Below the pieces are notes generated by a model. The model worked only from the letters and a program-made list of their open reading frames with translations. It ran no database searches and was not told the origin of the DNA. A stretch of DNA of 64,000 nt from JAGPCK01 sp964535575 (lineage in GTDB: Bacteria; Bacteroidota; Bacteroidia; UKL13-3), in assembly GCA_964535575.1 (NCBI GenBank), contig CAZHTC010000003.1:62001-126000 (forward strand), read 5' to 3'. Numbering within the stretch: position 1 is the first letter of the stretch; every line of letters begins with the position of its first letter. A program made the position numbers and the translations under genes. Positions 34,631 through 44,068 of this stretch are shown here, in pieces.

Positions 34631-35112
34631 AATTTGGTTACCTCCAGCTTATCGGTACAGTCGGCCAGCAGCTGCCTCAGATTTTTTTTAAATACCGGGT
34701 GCACAAATAAGGGAGCTACTTCTGCCAGGGGCTCAAGGGTAAACCTTCGCTGGTGCAAATGCGGATGCGGAATTTGCAAATGGGGGGTTTGTATTACCTG
34801 AGCTCCGTAGAAGAGAATATCAATATCAATATTGCGCTCGGCCCATTTTTCTTCGCGTTGGCGTCCCATTTTTTTTTCAATCAGTAAAATGGTTTGAAGC
34901 AATGTTTCGGCCGGGACTGAAGATTCAAAAACCAATACCTGATTGAGAAAGGCCGGTTGATTTGTTTTGCCCCAGGCAGCGGTTTGGTAAAGGGCTGAAA
35001 CCGCTATGGGCGCTCCCAGTATTTCGGTCAATTTATTTTTGGCTTCCTGCAAATATGCTTCGCGCCTGCCAAGGTTGCTGCCGGTAAGTAAAAAGATTTT
35101 TTCGGTGGTCAC
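34627..35112 (-). CDS. folK: 2-amino-4-hydroxy-6-hydroxymethyldihydropteridine pyrophosphokinase
   Basis: 161 residues, the usual HPPK length. Key motifs are LLTGSNLGRREAYL, AWGKTNQPAFLNQVL, WAERNIDIDILFYG and IPHPHLHQRRFTLEPLAEVAP. It transfers pyrophosphate from ATP to the pterin in folate synthesis. First gene of the folK-dNK-wbqC group, 24 bp after the peptidase stop. Confidence 0.96.
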   Translation of the reverse strand: MTTEKIFLLTGSNLGRREAYLQEAKNKLTEILGAPIAVSALYQTAAWGKTNQPAFLNQVLVFESSVPAETLLQTILLIEKKMGRQREEKWAERNIDIDILFYGAQVIQTPHLQIPHPHLHQRRFTLEPLAEVAPLFVHPVFKKNLRQLLADCTDKLEVTKL

Positions 35113-35136
35113 GTATAAGTAATCAAGCAGAAAAAA

Positions 35137-36939
35137 TTAGTCGATGGTCTCGGGCAATGTGTAGGTGCGGCCTTTGTTCACTTCTTTTAAATAGGGAAGC
35201 AGAGGTTTAAAATACTCGAGCATGGCTGCTGCACTTAATTCGCTGCCTGTTTTTTCTTTCAGCACGGCACGCCAGTCTTTGGCGGCACCGTATTTCATTA
35301 TATCGCGCAAAAAATCTCCGGTAGCTGTGCTGCCAAAGTAATTGCAGTTATGCGGATCCTGTTTCAGAATATTTTTGGCAATATGGTTATGCACCTGGTA
35401 AAGGATAATGTACGACAAGGCGTAGTCGTAGTATTGGGCCGCATCATCATTTATATGTGTTTTGCTGGCTGCATCGCACCATATTTCATTGCGTGGTGAC
35501 GGAGGTTCAATGCCCTGGTATTTTTTTACCAAATCCCACCAGCGGGTATTGTATTGGTCTTTGGGCAAACTTTTTACATAGAGGTCGTGTTCAAAATGAG
35601 TCATGGTTCCGGCTGAAAAAGGAATAAACACCACCGAGTTCAAAGCCTGTTTCAGCAGGGTTTTCATTTCATCGGTTTGGGTACCTGCAGGCAGCAATCC
35701 GTTGTTGGCTAAAAAAGCTTTTTGCATGGCGGCAAGTCCTATCATGGTGCCAAATGCTTCATGGTAGGCGCGGTTGGCTCCTTCGCGCAACAGGGGAGGA
35801 ACCTGAGGTGTGCTGTAGCTAAGGTAATAGTAAATATGTCCCAATTCGTGGTTCACGGTTTCATACCATTCGGTATTGGGTACCACACTCATCAGCGAGC
35901 GAACATCGCGGTTTAAATCCATATGCCAGGCACTGGCATGGTTGTTTTTTTTGTAGGTGGCATCGGGGGCTACCGGATATAAACTTGATTTTTGCCAGAA
36001 AGTTTCGGGCAGTGATTCAAAACCTAAACTTTTATAAAAGCGTTCCCCTTCTTTCACCAGCCATTCGGCATTTTTTGTTTTTAGGGATGAGTCAAGATTC
36101 AATCCTTCTACTTCAATCATCGCTCCCCAGTCCTGTCCCCAGCGGTTGGTGAGCCAATGCGCGGGTATCATATCAGGTACTTCTTTGGCTCCGTATTTTT
36201 TAGCCAGTTCATAACGGGCATAGGTGTGAAGTTCACGGTACAGTGGCCACAGTTCTTTAATAAACTGTTTATTCAGCTGCATCATTTCATCAGTGGTCAT
36301 GCCGTAATCCGATACCTGATAAGTAAAAAAATCGGAGTAACCCAATCCTTTTACAGTTTCATTGCGCAGGTGTTGCAGGTTGGCTAATCCGTCTTTCAGT
36401 GTTTTACCTACTTCCTTACTCGCTTCCCAGGCAGCCTGTCTTTTGGCAAGGTCAGTTTCAGTTCCCAGTATTTCATCAATATCATTGGTAGAAACAGCTT
36501 TGCCATTGATGGTAAAATTGTATCCAAAAAGCTTTTCGGTTTGGGCGGTTTCAGCTTTTATACGTTCGTCAACCAGCGACTTTAATGTTTCGGGGTTGTT
36601 GGCCGCCAGGTAAAGTATTTTGTTGAGTTGTTTTACCTGCAATTCGGTGAGTTTGTCTTTTTGCTCCAGCATTTTTTTAGCTGTTTCAATGTTTTCTTTG
36701 CTTCCGGTAAAGGCAGCATAGGCTTTGTTGGCTTTTTCGGCAGCTACGGCATTGCTGCTGTCGCCTTCCACAATCATGGTGTTTACTTTCCACTGTGCTT
36801 CGTTGGCAGCAACAGAGAGTTCCACATATTTTTTGTTGTAAGCATCCAAAAACTGTTGTGTTTCCTGCTGTACTTTTTTGTTGTTGCTGCATGCGGCAAA
36901 GGCAAAAGCAGCAAGAGTTATAAATAGATATTGCTTCAT
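35137..36939 (-). CDS. M2 family zinc metallopeptidase lipoprotein (ACE-like)
   Basis: 600 residues from MKQYLFITLAAFAFAACSNN, a lipoprotein signal with lipobox AAC; an ATG two codons upstream is possible. Zinc motif HELGHIYY (HExxH) with the third ligand Glu in YHEAFGTMIG about 24 residues on, and the M2 signature around WDLVKKYQGIEPP. Angiotensin-converting-enzyme homologues in bacteria are dipeptidyl carboxypeptidases; the location is probably periplasmic, with a nutritional or peptide-turnover role. Monocistronic. Confidence 0.92.
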   Translation of the reverse strand: MKQYLFITLAAFAFAACSNNKKVQQETQQFLDAYNKKYVELSVAANEAQWKVNTMIVEGDSSNAVAAEKANKAYAAFTGSKENIETAKKMLEQKDKLTELQVKQLNKILYLAANNPETLKSLVDERIKAETAQTEKLFGYNFTINGKAVSTNDIDEILGTETDLAKRQAAWEASKEVGKTLKDGLANLQHLRNETVKGLGYSDFFTYQVSDYGMTTDEMMQLNKQFIKELWPLYRELHTYARYELAKKYGAKEVPDMIPAHWLTNRWGQDWGAMIEVEGLNLDSSLKTKNAEWLVKEGERFYKSLGFESLPETFWQKSSLYPVAPDATYKKNNHASAWHMDLNRDVRSLMSVVPNTEWYETVNHELGHIYYYLSYSTPQVPPLLREGANRAYHEAFGTMIGLAAMQKAFLANNGLLPAGTQTDEMKTLLKQALNSVVFIPFSAGTMTHFEHDLYVKSLPKDQYNTRWWDLVKKYQGIEPPSPRNEIWCDAASKTHINDDAAQYYDYALSYIILYQVHNHIAKNILKQDPHNCNYFGSTATGDFLRDIMKYGAAKDWRAVLKEKTGSELSAAAMLEYFKPLLPYLKEVNKGRTYTLPETID

Positions 36940-37016
36940 ATGCATTGGGTATACTAGTTAAACCAAGGGTACAAATTACCAACTTTTACCTGAATTCACA
37001 GGTAAAAAAAGTTGAC

Positions 37017-37460
37017 TCATATGCAGGGCCATTCGTAAAAATTAAATTCGGTGTTGAGTTCGAAGCCTTCCTGCGGGTATAGTTTATTGCCAATGGAGTT
37101 GCTTTTGGCCGTTTCCAGCATTACGGCACAGCCATTGGTTTGGCGGCATAAATTTTTAGCAGCATCAATAAGTTGTTTGGATATTCCTTTACCTCTATAG
37201 GACGGGGCAACAAACAAATCGTTGAGCAACCACAACCGTTTCATGCGGGTTGAAGAAAACAGGGGATACAATTGTGTAAATCCGCATAGTCCGGATTCGT
37301 TTTCGGCTACAAAAATTTCGGATTCGCTCCGTTGCATCCGTTCCTTTAAAAACAGGAAGGCAGTTTGGGTGTCTGACTCTTTTTGATAAAACATCCGGAA
37401 ATCATCAAATAATTGCGCTAATCGGGGTAAATCTTCCGGAGTTGCTTTGCGTATAATCAT
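37017..37460 (-). CDS. GNAT family N-acetyltransferase
   Basis: 147 residues with the GNAT fold: MIIRKATPEDLPRLAQLFDD at the start, the central LLNDLFVAPSYRGKGISKQL acetyl-CoA loop (RGKGIS) and ETAKSNSIGNKLYPQEGFE. The acceptor is unknown. It lies downstream of the OmpA gene but behind a strong terminator. Confidence 0.9.
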   Translation of the reverse strand: MIIRKATPEDLPRLAQLFDDFRMFYQKESDTQTAFLFLKERMQRSESEIFVAENESGLCGFTQLYPLFSSTRMKRLWLLNDLFVAPSYRGKGISKQLIDAAKNLCRQTNGCAVMLETAKSNSIGNKLYPQEGFELNTEFNFYEWPCI

Positions 37461-37480
37461 TGATAAAGTAAGTTAAAAAG

Positions 37481-37508
37481 AAAAACCCCGCTGCATGGCG
37501 GGGTTTTT
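37481..37508. terminator. Bidirectional terminator after the OmpA gene
   Basis: AAAAACCCCGC and GCGGGGTTTTT form a stem with a 6-base loop. It ends the OmpA-family transcript on the minus strand. Confidence 0.9.
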
Positions 37509-37532
37509 CACTATGCTTTTATTAATTCTGTC

Positions 37533-39023
37533 TTAGTAAGCCAGTTTAAATTCAACCCTGCGGTTTTTAGCTTTTCCTTGCGCTGTAGCATTGTCGGCAA
37601 TTGGTTGGGTAGAACCATAACCAACGGCAGTGATGCGGTCGGTTGAAATACCACGGGCAATCATATATTTTTTAACTGATTCGGTTCTGGCTTGTGAAAG
37701 GGTCATGTTTTTGCCAGGGTCACCTACGTTATCGGTATGTCCTTCAACGGTTACTTTCAAATCAGGCTCCGCTTTCAGGATTTCAACCAACATATTCAAA
37801 TCGTCATACGATTCTTTTTTGATTACGTCTTTTCCCGATTCGAAGAATACTCCTTTTGCAGCTACAGCTACTTTCTTAGCTACTTCAGCCTTAATTTCAG
37901 GACAGCCATTGTTGGCTACCAATCCGGCCACGGCAGGGCATTTATCCATTTCGTCAATTACACCGTCACCGTCTGTATCAGGGCATCCTTTATTAGCTAC
38001 TGTACCCACTTTGTCTACACATTTATCTTCCGAGTCCTGTACACCGTCACCATCTGAATCAGGGCATCCTTTAAACACGGCAATACCTGCTTTATCCGGA
38101 CAGGCATCATCCATATCTTTAATACCGTCTCCGTCTTTATCAGGGCATCCTTTAAAATCAACCAGACCTGAATCGTTAGGGCACTGATCTTCGTTGTCTA
38201 CAATTCCATCACCGTCAGAATCCATGTCGCAACCAAACTCATCCACTTTGTAACCAGGGCGGGTGTTAGGACATTTATCCAATTTATTTGATACACCATC
38301 GGCATCATCATCTTTAGCAATTTTTTTGCTTCCACCGGTCGATCCGGCCGAACCGCCAAATACATATTTAATACCGGCAGCGTAGTATAGGAACTGGTCG
38401 TTATCCGACCATTTGTTTACTTTCTGCACACCGTCCCATGCATCGCTCATGGTGTAGTTGTAGGTAAGTTGTCCGTAAATGGTAAACATTCCATTGAGGG
38501 GATAATCGCAGCCGATACCCATAGGCCAGTTGAATTTGTACGATGGCTCGGCTTTTTTGTTTCCAAAAACATCGTTGTTCAGGTTAAAACCAAAATTGTT
38601 TTGGGTGAGGAAATTAAAACCTCCTAAACCCATAAAAGCATAAGGCTTAAATTTGGTATCTTCACCAAGCAGGTAGCCGTTGCTGAATTTGTATTTTACT
38701 CCTACAAAATAATCGGCAATATGACCACCGAACTGATATCCCTGGTAAATGCCCGATTTTGATAAATAACCAATTTGTCCCCAATTGGCATTTAACATTC
38801 CGTCAAATGACGGGCTCACATAGTAGTGAGCAGAAATACCTGCCGTTGGGTGAAAAACCTGATCATTTAAAATAGAATAAAATCCGAGATCACCATGGTA
38901 TTCACGCTGACCAAAGTGGACACCAAAAGCAAGTTTATGATCGGAAGTTTGGGCATTGCCCAAAAACGTACTTAAACAGGCAATAGCCACTACAAGTAGT
39001 TTAGTAAAACTTTGTTTCTTCAT
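37533..39023 (-). CDS. OmpA-family outer membrane protein with type 3 calcium-binding repeats
   Basis: 496 residues from MKKQSFTKLLVVAIACL (signal peptide). An eight-strand-like barrel region (about 25-255) is followed by five DxDxDG repeats (DDDADGVSNKLDKCPNTRPG, DSDGDGIVDNEDQCPN, DKDGDGIKDMDDACPD, DSDGDGVQDSEDKCVD, DTDGDGVIDEMDKCPA). A C-terminal OmpA peptidoglycan-binding domain comes last (VEGHTDNVGDPGKN, SQARTESVKKYM, GYGSTQPIADN, NRRVEFKL). It links outer membrane to peptidoglycan. The shorter start gives a correct signal peptide. Confidence 0.95.
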   Translation of the reverse strand: MKKQSFTKLLVVAIACLSTFLGNAQTSDHKLAFGVHFGQREYHGDLGFYSILNDQVFHPTAGISAHYYVSPSFDGMLNANWGQIGYLSKSGIYQGYQFGGHIADYFVGVKYKFSNGYLLGEDTKFKPYAFMGLGGFNFLTQNNFGFNLNNDVFGNKKAEPSYKFNWPMGIGCDYPLNGMFTIYGQLTYNYTMSDAWDGVQKVNKWSDNDQFLYYAAGIKYVFGGSAGSTGGSKKIAKDDDADGVSNKLDKCPNTRPGYKVDEFGCDMDSDGDGIVDNEDQCPNDSGLVDFKGCPDKDGDGIKDMDDACPDKAGIAVFKGCPDSDGDGVQDSEDKCVDKVGTVANKGCPDTDGDGVIDEMDKCPAVAGLVANNGCPEIKAEVAKKVAVAAKGVFFESGKDVIKKESYDDLNMLVEILKAEPDLKVTVEGHTDNVGDPGKNMTLSQARTESVKKYMIARGISTDRITAVGYGSTQPIADNATAQGKAKNRRVEFKLAY

Positions 39024-39151
39024 ATACGTAAGCAATTTAATTTCTAAAATTGAGGATATAAAAGTAGGATAAAGCAAAGTAAATGTAAAGTGAGAGTTGA
39101 AATATTCTTGTAGATTCCCAAAAATCAGTTAGTTATTTCTTATAAAAAATA

Positions 39152-39180
39152 AAAACAGCCCCGTTAAAAGGGCTGTTTTC
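39152..39180. terminator. Terminator after pdhB
   Basis: AAAACAGCCC and GGGCTGTTTT form a 10-bp stem with an 8-base loop and flanking A/T tracts, 31 bp beyond the pdhB stop on the minus strand. Confidence 0.85.
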
Positions 39181-39210
39181 TGGTATACAATGCTTAATTA
39201 AAAATTCGTT

Positions 39211-40191
39211 TCAACTTACATAAAGCACACTTTTTACGGCTTCAATGGTGCGGGTTGTGTTGGGAAGAAAAGCTTCAACCATGGTGGGTGCATAGGAGAG
39301 AGGAACATCGCGGCAGGTAACCCGTTTTACTGGAGCATCTAAATAGTCAAAAGCTTCCTTTTGAATCATGTAGGCCAGTTCAGACGAAATGGAAGCCAGT
39401 GGCCAGGCTTCTTCCACCACCACCAGTCGGTTGGTTTTTTTCACCGATTCAATTATGGTAGCATAATCAATGGGGCGAACGGTTCTGAGGTCAATTACCT
39501 CAGCCGAGATGCCTTCTTTGGCTAATTCTTCAGCAGAGGCCAATGCCACTTTCATTATTTTCCCGAATGATACAATGGTTACATCGGTGCCTTCCCGTTT
39601 AATATCGGCTTTGCCAATAGGAAGCAGGTATTCTTCTTCGGGCACCTCGCCTTTATCGCCATACATCTGCTCCGATTCCATAAAAATTACTGGGTCATTA
39701 TCTCGAATAGCCGATTTTAGTAATCCTTTCGCATCGTAAGGATTGCATGGAACCACCACTTTTAATCCGGGGCAGTTGGCAAACCAGTTTTCAAAAGCCT
39801 GTGAATGCTGTGCGGCTAATTGCCCTGCCGAAGCCGTGGGCCCTCTGAATACAATAGGCACATTGTATTGTCCACCGCTCATCTGATACATTTTTGCGGC
39901 TGCATTTATTACCTGATCGATGGCTACCAGCGAAAAATTAAAGGTCATGAACTCAATCACGGGCCTCAACCCATTCATGGCGGCACCCACACCTATGCCT
40001 GCAAAACCCAGTTCGGCAATGGGAGTATCAATTACCCGCTTTTCACCAAACTCGGCCAGCATACCCTGGCTCACTTTATAAGCTCCGTTGTATTCGGCTA
40101 CTTCTTCCCCCATCAGAAAAACGTTTTCATCTCTTCTCATTTCTTCATTCAACGCTTCCCTTAGGGCTTCACGAAATTGTATTACACGCAT
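39211..40191 (-). CDS. pdhB: Pyruvate dehydrogenase E1 component subunit beta
   Basis: 326 residues, the usual length. Thiamine-diphosphate-side transketolase motifs are visible: MGEEVAEYNGAYKVSQGM, RVIDTPIAELGFAGIGVGAA, EFMTFNFSLVAIDQV, FRGPTASAGQLAAQHSQAFE and the transketolase C-terminal domain EVIDLRTVRPID. It forms the E1 heterotetramer that decarboxylates pyruvate. No alpha subunit or E2/E3 genes are nearby, so the complex genes are dispersed. Confidence 0.95.
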   Translation of the reverse strand: MRVIQFREALREALNEEMRRDENVFLMGEEVAEYNGAYKVSQGMLAEFGEKRVIDTPIAELGFAGIGVGAAMNGLRPVIEFMTFNFSLVAIDQVINAAAKMYQMSGGQYNVPIVFRGPTASAGQLAAQHSQAFENWFANCPGLKVVVPCNPYDAKGLLKSAIRDNDPVIFMESEQMYGDKGEVPEEEYLLPIGKADIKREGTDVTIVSFGKIMKVALASAEELAKEGISAEVIDLRTVRPIDYATIIESVKKTNRLVVVEEAWPLASISSELAYMIQKEAFDYLDAPVKRVTCRDVPLSYAPTMVEAFLPNTTRTIEAVKSVLYVS

Positions 40192-40269
40192 ATGTTAAAA
40201 TTGCTGAGGGGCAAAAATAAGATTTTATATGATTCAAAAAACGGGCTGTTTCGGTTTCGGGATAAATAG

Positions 40270-40277
40270 TATCTTCG
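40270..40277 (+). promoter_or_regulatory. -7 element TATCTTCG before the methyltransferase
   Basis: TATCTTCG, one base off TAnnTTTG, ends 7 bp before the ATG at 40285, again implying a very short leader. Confidence 0.4.
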
Positions 40278-40284
40278 CAGCCTT

Positions 40285-41022
40285 ATGACGCAGCAATTTG
40301 AGTTTAAAGAGCTTGACAGCGAAGGACTGGAGAATTTAGACGTAATATCGGAGGCCGTAAATTTTAACCGGTGGATGTATGACCAGATTAAAGATCATTG
40401 CCACGGAAAAATTCTGGAAATCGGTAGTGGAATTGGCAATATCTCCGGGTTTTTTATTGAAGAGAATAAAAATATTTATGTAAGCGACCTGAGAGAAAAT
40501 TACCGCGATGCACTGGCAAAAAAATTTGAAGGGAAAAAAAGCCTGGGCGGGGTAATGGATTTAGATATTGTACGGCCCGATTTTGACCAGGCCTGTAAGC
40601 ACCTTTTCGAAAGTTTTGATACCATTTTCGCTCTAAACGTAGTGGAGCATATTGAAAACGATCATCTGGCTATTCATAATTGCCGCAAACTTTTGAAAAA
40701 AGGGGGCAAACTCATTATTCTGGTTCCGGCCTTTCAATCGTTGTATAATGGGTTTGATAAAGAATTGTACCACTACCGCAGGTACACTAAACATACACTG
40801 AACAAACTGTTTAAGGAAAATCAGTTTCATCTCGCAGAGTCGAGGTACTTTAATGCGTTGGGAATATTGGGATGGTATGTGTCGGGTAAATTGCAGCGAA
40901 ATAAAACCATTCCTAAAGGACAAATGAAACTGTATAACCTGATTATTCCCATAAGTAAGGTGCTTGATGCGGTAATGCTCAAAAAAGTGGGTCTCTCGGT
41001 GATTACGGTAGGGCAGAAATAA
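40285..41022 (+). CDS. Class I SAM-dependent methyltransferase
   Basis: 245 residues. Motif I ILEIGSGIGNISG near 48-60, the acidic ribose-binding YVSDL and the post-motif FALNVVEHIENDHLA are visible. The C-terminal LVPAFQSLYNGFDKELYHYRRYTKHTL stretch is shared in pattern with the methyltransferase at 52778-53545, suggesting paralogues. Substrate unknown; this subgroup often sits with polysaccharide or lipid genes. Confidence 0.85.
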   Translation: MTQQFEFKELDSEGLENLDVISEAVNFNRWMYDQIKDHCHGKILEIGSGIGNISGFFIEENKNIYVSDLRENYRDALAKKFEGKKSLGGVMDLDIVRPDFDQACKHLFESFDTIFALNVVEHIENDHLAIHNCRKLLKKGGKLIILVPAFQSLYNGFDKELYHYRRYTKHTLNKLFKENQFHLAESRYFNALGILGWYVSGKLQRNKTIPKGQMKLYNLIIPISKVLDAVMLKKVGLSVITVGQK

Positions 41023-41089
41023 AATATCCGTTTTCCTCTTCTCTTATACTTTCCTTTACCTACTTTCGTTAGGCAATAAACTCATTTTT

Positions 41090-42460
41090 ATGGCTGACGG
41101 TAATGTATCTTTTTTCGACCGGCTCAATAACTGGGCTTCGGGTTCGGTCATGCTCAAACTGATGGTAATAGGTATTCTTATTCTGGTATTACTTATTCCT
41201 TCAAGCATGGTTCAATCTTTAATAAGGGAGCGGGAAGGCCTGCGGGATAAGGCCGAACAGGAAATAAGCGGCAAATGGGGCGGAACACAGGAGCTCGGAG
41301 GTTTGGTATTAAGCGTTCCGTATGATGTAGAGATTAAGGGAGACAAAGGCCAAACCATGTCGGAAGTAAGGTACGCTCACTTTTTGCCTGATGCGGTTAC
41401 CATTGATGGGAATCTGGTCCCTCAAAAAAGGTATCGCGGTATTTACATGGTGATGCTGTACAATACCCGTTTAAAAGTGAGCGGCTCGTTTTCGCCTCTT
41501 AATCTCGATCCGCTCAATATGCCTGCCGGGAGTTTTAGATTTAAAGATGCATTTTTTTCAGTAGGAGTAACGGATATGCGGGGAATAAATGAACAGGTAA
41601 AATTAAAACTCAACGACTCCACATTATTGTTTGAATCAGGCATTCCTACTTCCGATATTTTTTCATCCGGAATAAGTGTTCCGGTGGTGGTAAATCCACA
41701 AAACACCTATCATTTTTCTTTTGAACTTGATTTAAACGGAAGTCGTTACCTCCGGTTTTATCCACTTGGAAAGCAAACCGAAGTTTCCCTGCGTTCTCCC
41801 TGGCCAAGTCCCAGCTTTGACGGAAGTTTTTTACCCGATGCGCGCACGGTTTCCGATAGCGGATTTGTGGCAAACTGGAAGGTGCTTCAACTTAACCGCA
41901 ATTACCCGCAACAAGGTTTGGGAGCTTATATTGGCGGACATCGGGTGGCCGAAGAAGTTGAATATGATTCGGACCTCGACCGCTTTGCTTCATTCGGGGT
42001 AAAATTATTATTGCCGGTTGACGAGTATCAGAAAAACAACCGCTCGGCCAAATACAGTGTGATGTTTATTTTTCTTACGTTTCTTACCCTGTTTTTTGTG
42101 GAGATGCTCAATAAAAAACGCATTCATCCCATACAATATTTGCTGGCAGGTTTTGCCATTGTATTGTTTTACGTATTGCTGCTTTCATTCAGCGAACATA
42201 TAAATTTTGATAAAGCTTACTGGCTAGCGGGTGGAGCTATCATAACGCTGCTTTCGTTTTATGTATGGAGCATGGTGCGCCACGTTAAAGTAACCATGGT
42301 GGTTACGTTTGTGTTTTTAATTCTCTACGGATTTTTCTACTCCCTTTTGCAACTCGAAGATTATTCGTTGCTGTTTGGCAGTTTAGGATTATTACTTATC
42401 CTTGGTACAGTGATGTACCTTACCCGCAATTTGAACTGGAATAATATAAACAGGGAGTAA
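41090..42460 (+). CDS. creD: Cell envelope integrity protein CreD
   Basis: 456 residues. One N-terminal membrane helix (LMVIGILILVLLIPSSMVQS), a large periplasmic domain (about 45-320) with RYAHFLPDAVTIDGNL and YLRFYPLGKQTEVSL, then five C-terminal helices. Length and pattern match CreD/inner membrane protein YjjM-type family members of about 450 residues. In E. coli CreD belongs to the CreBC regulon and affects envelope stability; no cre regulator is here. Convergent with the SDR. Confidence 0.85.
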   Translation: MADGNVSFFDRLNNWASGSVMLKLMVIGILILVLLIPSSMVQSLIREREGLRDKAEQEISGKWGGTQELGGLVLSVPYDVEIKGDKGQTMSEVRYAHFLPDAVTIDGNLVPQKRYRGIYMVMLYNTRLKVSGSFSPLNLDPLNMPAGSFRFKDAFFSVGVTDMRGINEQVKLKLNDSTLLFESGIPTSDIFSSGISVPVVVNPQNTYHFSFELDLNGSRYLRFYPLGKQTEVSLRSPWPSPSFDGSFLPDARTVSDSGFVANWKVLQLNRNYPQQGLGAYIGGHRVAEEVEYDSDLDRFASFGVKLLLPVDEYQKNNRSAKYSVMFIFLTFLTLFFVEMLNKKRIHPIQYLLAGFAIVLFYVLLLSFSEHINFDKAYWLAGGAIITLLSFYVWSMVRHVKVTMVVTFVFLILYGFFYSLLQLEDYSLLFGSLGLLLILGTVMYLTRNLNWNNINRE

Positions 42461-42462
42461 AT

Positions 42463-43164
42463 TTAGCTTTTAGGTCCTTTAGGTTGAAGCGGGCGGATTT
42501 CGAGATTCACCGTGTGAAAATTATCGGGCATTTCTAACGCCTGAATAATATTCAATGCAACATCTTCGGGCATCAGCATGTAGTCGTGCGGTTTTATACC
42601 CGGACTGTTTCTGAAAAAATCGGTTTTGGTAGAGCCGGGATACAGGCAGGTAACCTTAATTCGAAAATCACGCACCTCTCTGAAAAGTGATTCGGACAAA
42701 CCTTTTACAGCCCACTTGGTGGCACAGTACGCACTTACCTGTGGCATTCCTTCAAGGGCAGCCGTTGATGCGATATTAATGATATGGCCGTATTGCTGTT
42801 TTTTCATTAAAGGTAACGCAAGTTTGCAGCAATAAAACATGCCATTCACATTGGTGTCAAACATTTCGTGCCATTGTTCCAGCGGGGTTTCTTCAAGCAA
42901 GCCAAAATATCCTAATCCGGCATTGTTGAGTAAAATGTGAAGTTCGTTTCCAAAGTGTGCTTTTACTTTTTCAAAAGCCTGTTCTGTTTCTTCCCATTTT
43001 CTGATATCGCATTTTATAAATAGCAGGTTGGGGTGACTGTAATCGGGGGCTGTCATACCCAATCCTGCCACCTTACACCCTTTATCCAGCAATTGCAATG
43101 CGGTGGCACGTCCTATTCCTTTACTGATACCGGTGATGATGGCGGTTTTGTTTTCTAGTTGCAT
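42463..43164 (-). CDS. Short-chain dehydrogenase/reductase
   Basis: 233 residues. NAD(P)-binding TGISKGIGRATALQL (TGxxxGIG), NNAGLGYFG, catalytic Ser in IINIASTAALEG and YCATKWAVKGL (YxxxK) are all present. Gene neighbours do not reveal the substrate. It starts 4 bp after the prmC stop, so they are probably cotranscribed. Confidence 0.93.
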   Translation of the reverse strand: MQLENKTAIITGISKGIGRATALQLLDKGCKVAGLGMTAPDYSHPNLLFIKCDIRKWEETEQAFEKVKAHFGNELHILLNNAGLGYFGLLEETPLEQWHEMFDTNVNGMFYCCKLALPLMKKQQYGHIINIASTAALEGMPQVSAYCATKWAVKGLSESLFREVRDFRIKVTCLYPGSTKTDFFRNSPGIKPHDYMLMPEDVALNIIQALEMPDNFHTVNLEIRPLQPKGPKS

Positions 43165-43167
43165 GTG

Positions 43168-44022
43168 TTAATTTAATTTTCCTGAAACAATTCGTTCTTT
43201 CCCCTGCATATCCTTCAGCACTTCTGTATGACCAAATCCATCCTCGTTAAGTAATTTTTCTGTTTGTGCTGCATATATTTCATTGCATTCAAAAAACACC
43301 TGTCCTCCTTTTTTCAGGTGTGTTTGGGCAAATTTTGCAATGGCTTTATAAAATTGTAACGGGTCGCCATTGTTTACAAACAATGCCTGATGAGGTTCGT
43401 GCAACAGCACATTGTTATGCATTTCGGCTTTCTCTTTTTCGGTAATATACGGAGGATTGCTCACGATTACATCGTATTTTCCCAATTTGCTCCAATCCGA
43501 TTCGTTGAGGATGTCCATCTTATCAAAACAGATCTTATCAGCTTTTAAATCTGATGCATTTTTCTTAGCCGTTTCGAGTGCTTCGGAAGAAATGTCAATG
43601 GCTGAAATTTCGGCATCCGGAATTTCAAGTTGCAGCGATACGGCAATACACCCCGAACCCGTACCAATATCAAGGACGGAAACTTTTCGTCCGCGGCACT
43701 CTTTTATAATGCGGTACACCAGTTCTTCAGTTTCCCTTCGGGGAATAAGTACTGACGGGTTCACACTGAATTTTTGCTTGTAAAACCAGGTATAACCCAG
43801 CGCATATTGCACGGGCTGGTGTTGCATTAATCCGTGCAGGTATTTGTACACTCTGAACACAAAAGTTTCGGGTATCTCCTCCCGGTCAAGGCTGCGCAGT
43901 TTACTGCGGCTGTAACCGGTGGCGTCTTCCATCAGCATAAAAGTAATGTTCTCTGATTCCTGCTCATCGTAGATGGCACTCAGCTCATTTTGTGTTTTCC
44001 GGTGGAATTCTTTGTAGGTCAT
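43168..44022 (-). CDS. prmC: Peptide chain release factor N5-glutamine methyltransferase PrmC
   Basis: 284 residues from MTYKEFHRKTQNELS. N-terminal helical domain with QYALGYTWFYKQKFSVNPSV, then LIPRRETEELVY, SAM motif VLDIGTGSGCIAVSLQ and the diagnostic NPPY tetrapeptide in IVSNPPYITEKEK. It methylates Gln of the GGQ motif in release factors. The start codon overlaps the divergent ribD region, and I chose the shorter ATG. Confidence 0.95.
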   Translation of the reverse strand: MTYKEFHRKTQNELSAIYDEQESENITFMLMEDATGYSRSKLRSLDREEIPETFVFRVYKYLHGLMQHQPVQYALGYTWFYKQKFSVNPSVLIPRRETEELVYRIIKECRGRKVSVLDIGTGSGCIAVSLQLEIPDAEISAIDISSEALETAKKNASDLKADKICFDKMDILNESDWSKLGKYDVIVSNPPYITEKEKAEMHNNVLLHEPHQALFVNNGDPLQFYKAIAKFAQTHLKKGGQVFFECNEIYAAQTEKLLNEDGFGHTEVLKDMQGKERIVSGKLN

Positions 44023-44068
44023 GACTCGAAATCTACAGCCAAAGTACAAAAAATGTTATTTTCGTTGC